A stretch of DNA of 64,000 nucleotides from Silene conica. Lineage: Eukaryota > Streptophyta > Magnoliopsida > Caryophyllales > Caryophyllaceae. The notes under the pieces were generated by a model that was given only the letters and a program-made list of their open reading frames with translations, made no database searches and was not told where the DNA came from. A program made the position numbers and the translations under genes. Below are positions 60,961 through 64,000 of this stretch, piece by piece. The stretch lies in the NCBI GenBank assembly GCA_029255685.2, contig CM055318.2, positions 10,421,001-10,485,000 of the forward strand. Direction: 5' to 3'. Numbering within the stretch: position 1 is the first letter of the stretch; each line of letters opens with the position of its first letter.

Positions 60961-62534
60961 TAGGATCCTATTTGTGATTCCATTATGGTATGACATTCCA
61001 ATCCATTCCAGTCCTTCTCTTCGAACCAAACGCCCCATTAGTTTCTTGCATTTCCTTTCGTTTCCTTCCTAATTTTGAAATTGAAGTGTTAGTTTGAGAT
61101 TCTGTTAGATTTATTAATATGTTTGTTGTTTATTTTTAAGTTTTGTGTTGTGAATTTTGATGACGCGCTTTTAACTAGTCGCTAATTCGGTTGAAATTTT
61201 TAATTGTTGACCTATAGAACAATATATGAATAATTTAAATTCTAGGGTACTAATTTGAGGCTTCTCTTATATGCTTTATATGATTGATTAATATAGTTTT
61301 TAAAATGATGTAATATTTGGTTTTAATTGTTCTTGTTCAAGAACGATACAAGCTCAGGGGAGATGCTTTTTTGAGTAGGTTTTTTGTAGGTCATAACTTA
61401 AAACCGGAAATGTAAATCATTTACAGATAAAATATAACAATTAAAATTGTCACTTTTAACAAATAATTAATGAAAACATTAAATATTTACATTATATCGT
61501 AAAATGGTGTATTTAGCGGTCTCAAATGAAAATAATTCATCTGAAACAAGAATTAGCCTGTTGTGAACATAATAACGCGTTTTCGAAACATGAGATATTG
61601 TTGGGTTAGTATATGTAAAAAAAATTGTATTTGTATTTCCTTCTTTGGGGGTGTTGTTAAATATTTATTCTACTGATATTTTATTCGGTTTTTTTCATTA
61701 GTGCACTCCCATTGTAAAAGTTCTAGGTCCGCACTCCATTAATCCTTCACTAATTACAACTCATTTATGTAAACAAACAACATTTTTTAATTCGTAGAAT
61801 CACTGAAATATGTAAAGTATGTGTCTTTTTTTAGGCAAAGCTCAAACTTCCTAAGTGAAACAAAACCTAGACTTAGAAAGAGTTAAATTGTTGAATTATG
61901 CCTCAAATATGTTTTTTTTCCTACACGGTACCAAATTAGGGTCTTTTATTGCTCGGTTGGTTTAGAGTTCTGCGTAACCATAATTCGTGCAATTATGCAT
62001 ACCATAACTTTTGTATTCTGAATCTAAAAGTTCTAGCACCTCAATATGGAATCAATAAATTTTATCCGTGGACGTGGTGTTATCACATTGATAATAAATC
62101 ACGTAAATCCTTTCTTTGTTTTGCTTGTTTATTATTTTATTTTTATTTTTATGTTTTATGTTATCTTTCTTGCATCTATCACAACATACGCTAAATCAAA
62201 TCGATTTCAGAGAGTTTTAATTTTCTTTTTTCAATTTAATTCAATTCAAAATTAATTTAGACACTTACTTTAATCGATTTGGCTATCTCAATTCAATACA
62301 AGTACGGGTCAGGTGAAAATTAAATCAAGTGAAATACGATTTAATTATGCTAGGTCTAGCCAGACAACCGCGTAGGTAAGGAACGAACTGAGCGATACAT
62401 TCCTAGGAGTTGAGGATTATTATCTTGTAGACACATCTAACATATAGCTATAGCATTGTATACATACTTTCCTAGGATATTTCCAACTCATAAACAAAGT
62501 TGGGTCTCACAGTTTTTCAGCCCATAACAAGTTC
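60961..62534. other. no gene recognised
   Basis: AT-rich. MITE-like words (CGAACCAAACGCCCC) lie near 61020, and a relic similar to 37225-37395 lies at 61385-61560. The open frames at 61949-62255 show no family features. Confidence 0.35.
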
Positions 62535-62958
62535 GTGATGGCCCTCTTCTATAACAATCCATTAGACCCTAATGTGGACAAGCTACAAGCCTACAATACA
62601 TGCCATAAGGAAAATTTGTACAGATTTTTCATGCCTCTATTTGTACCACTTATTTCTGTTGTTACTCTAACTTTGTTTCATATGTCACCACTAAACTTGT
62701 CTAGGATCACTTGCAAGTATTTTGGACATGATCATTTGTGCACTCCTTGTAGTATTCAGTATTGGTAATGGCAATCAAATCTCAATTCGGGCATCCATTT
62801 CCCTCTTTAAAACTCTCGTTAAAGCCGATACCTTATTAAAAACCTTGTCTTTATTCGTAAATATACCACCAATAACTTGGTTTATATGGAATTTAACCCT
62901 TTTCGATTTTACTGTAAAGGATATATGGACGGGGACACGACTTATGAGGTTCAACTAG
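62535..62958 (+). other. two overlapping open frames, unrecognised
   Basis: The first frame (62535-62768, 77 codons) starts MMALFYNNPLDPNVDKLQAY and has a hydrophobic stretch, FFMPLFVPLISVVTLTLF. The second (in another frame, to 62958) has IICALLVVFSIG and FVNIPPITWFIWNLTLF. The base composition is less AT-rich than the surroundings. It might be a broken gene for a small membrane protein, but I recognise no family and both frames could be chance. Confidence 0.2.
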
Positions 62959-63624
62959 TTTAGTTTCCCGTGAAATCACGGAAATTTTCAAACTTTTTAT
63001 TAATAAATTTTTGCTAGCGTAAATATAATTTAGTACGTTTTGTAGTAGTTTAATATTTATATAATTTAGTACGTTTTTATTGTAACCAAATAATATCATT
63101 TTGTTTAACGTCAAAGTGATAATTTTGTTAGTTGAACTTTATTGATACTCTGTATTAGTAACAAAAATAATATCTAATATTAATCATAGTTTGGATACCT
63201 CTATATTTTTCTAATTTGGAAGTCATTATGATATTTAAGATTTAAAATATTCATCACCCATTTTCTTTAAACTATTGTAAGGTTTACTAAAATAAAATTA
63301 AAATAAATTAAATGGGGTACGTATATAGATAAAACAACAGGTATTAGAAAAGATATGTTATCATTTTCTCTCTTTACTTTTGTTTTTAAATAATAATAAA
63401 AATTTGGTTAAACATTTAAATGTAGTGAGCACATGTTATTAAGTAACTATTAAATCTAGACTTTTTATTTACCTTGTCTTTTCATTTTCTATTTTTATAT
63501 TTTTTTAAATAAAAAAGTTAATTTAGCATGTGTCACGTGTCATTCTAGTATGCTAATATAATTCGCCACGTGTCACTCTAATACTACTCAATATAGGCTT
63601 TTTATGTTATTATATAGATATAGA
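62955..63624 (-). mobile_element. Helitron-like element
   Basis: On the minus strand the 3' end is a hairpin (CCGTGATTTCACGG, 62968-62981) plus GAAACTAAA, CTAG (62955-62958) and T. The 5' end is TCTATATAATAACA or TCTATATCTATATAA, starting at 63618 or 63624 after A. It is about 665 bp with no coding capacity. Confidence 0.55.
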
Positions 63625-63825
63625 TAGTAGCGGTTATCTCAGTCATACATACACTTATCGTTAGTATTTATTTATAAATAACTTCAAAAAAATTAAGTCC
63701 ATACTGTATAAGCTAAATTCAGAAAAGTTAAGTTTATATAAGTTCAATTTAACTCATACAAAATTTGTTTAGAAAAAATAAACTAATATGTTCTATTTTA
63801 TTCAATTCAATTCAATTCAGTAAAA

Positions 63826-64000
63826 TCCTCTTTCTATAAAAGGAAGAAAATTTCAAGGTTTCTGATTGGTTCCTTAATTTGAGATAGATGGGTTCACCAT
63901 CAATTTCTTTCCTTTAATTACTTTCTCCTCCAAATTCATTTACGTTCCATTTTACAAATTTTCGATTCCAAAATATTCGTATTCGTATATTAAATTTATG
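63826..64000 (+). mobile_element. Helitron-like 5' terminus
   Basis: TCCTCTTTCTATAAAAGGAA after A closely matches the 5' ends at 25499 and 26374, including the following CTGATTGGTTCC. The rest lies outside the window. Confidence 0.45.

Overview
The window looks like an intergenic, transposon-rich stretch of a eudicot plant nuclear genome. It is AT-rich, has spliced genes with plant-type introns, and is packed with MITEs, Helitron-like ends, hAT, Mutator-like and LTR elements. The many ACTCCGTA and CTCCCTCCGTTC motifs suggest Caryophyllales, but that is only an impression. Species cannot be told from the sequence.

Three host genes are convincing, all on the minus strand. (1) A single-exon MAPKKK17/18-like protein kinase lies at 33189-34280. 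(2) A 13-exon gene at 41292-46678 encodes a 360-residue protein with three RRM domains (hnRNP/Musashi/DAZAP1-like). Every exon could be joined in frame, and two of its introns use GC-AG borders. (3) A 4-exon remorin gene at 48747-51057 encodes 457 residues. They do not form an obvious functional cluster. Both spliced genes carry MITEs in introns.

Region 1-10 kb is LTR-retrotransposon territory. Element A (951-7122) has 214-bp LTRs differing at one base and a perfect 5-bp target duplication. It encloses a 2.6-kb foreign LTR. Next comes a Copia-type element (7227-9908) with a perfect 5-bp target duplication, a Met-tRNA primer site and the last residues of a Copia polyprotein. Inside it, in antisense, sits an intron-less, broken copy of an RGG-type RNA-binding protein gene together with promoter-like DNA.

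Region 10-33 kb holds a Helitron containing a Mutator-like foldback, a second foldback, and an Athila-like Gypsy remnant. It also holds a Harbinger-like repeat element interrupted by a hAT element, several Stowaway/Tourist MITEs, and three hAT elements with exact or near-exact 8-bp duplications.

Region 47-64 kb is again repeats: hAT elements, a long AT microsatellite, and a Helitron with a tandemly duplicated 5' end. A 2.15-kb solo-LTR-like block contains two arrays of hairpin repeats. A 1.3-kb AT-rich minisatellite lies inside an inverted-repeat element, and more Helitron ends follow. The two most unusual signals are the hairpin array whose flanking arms change in step (57284-57515) and the captured antisense gene in the Copia element.
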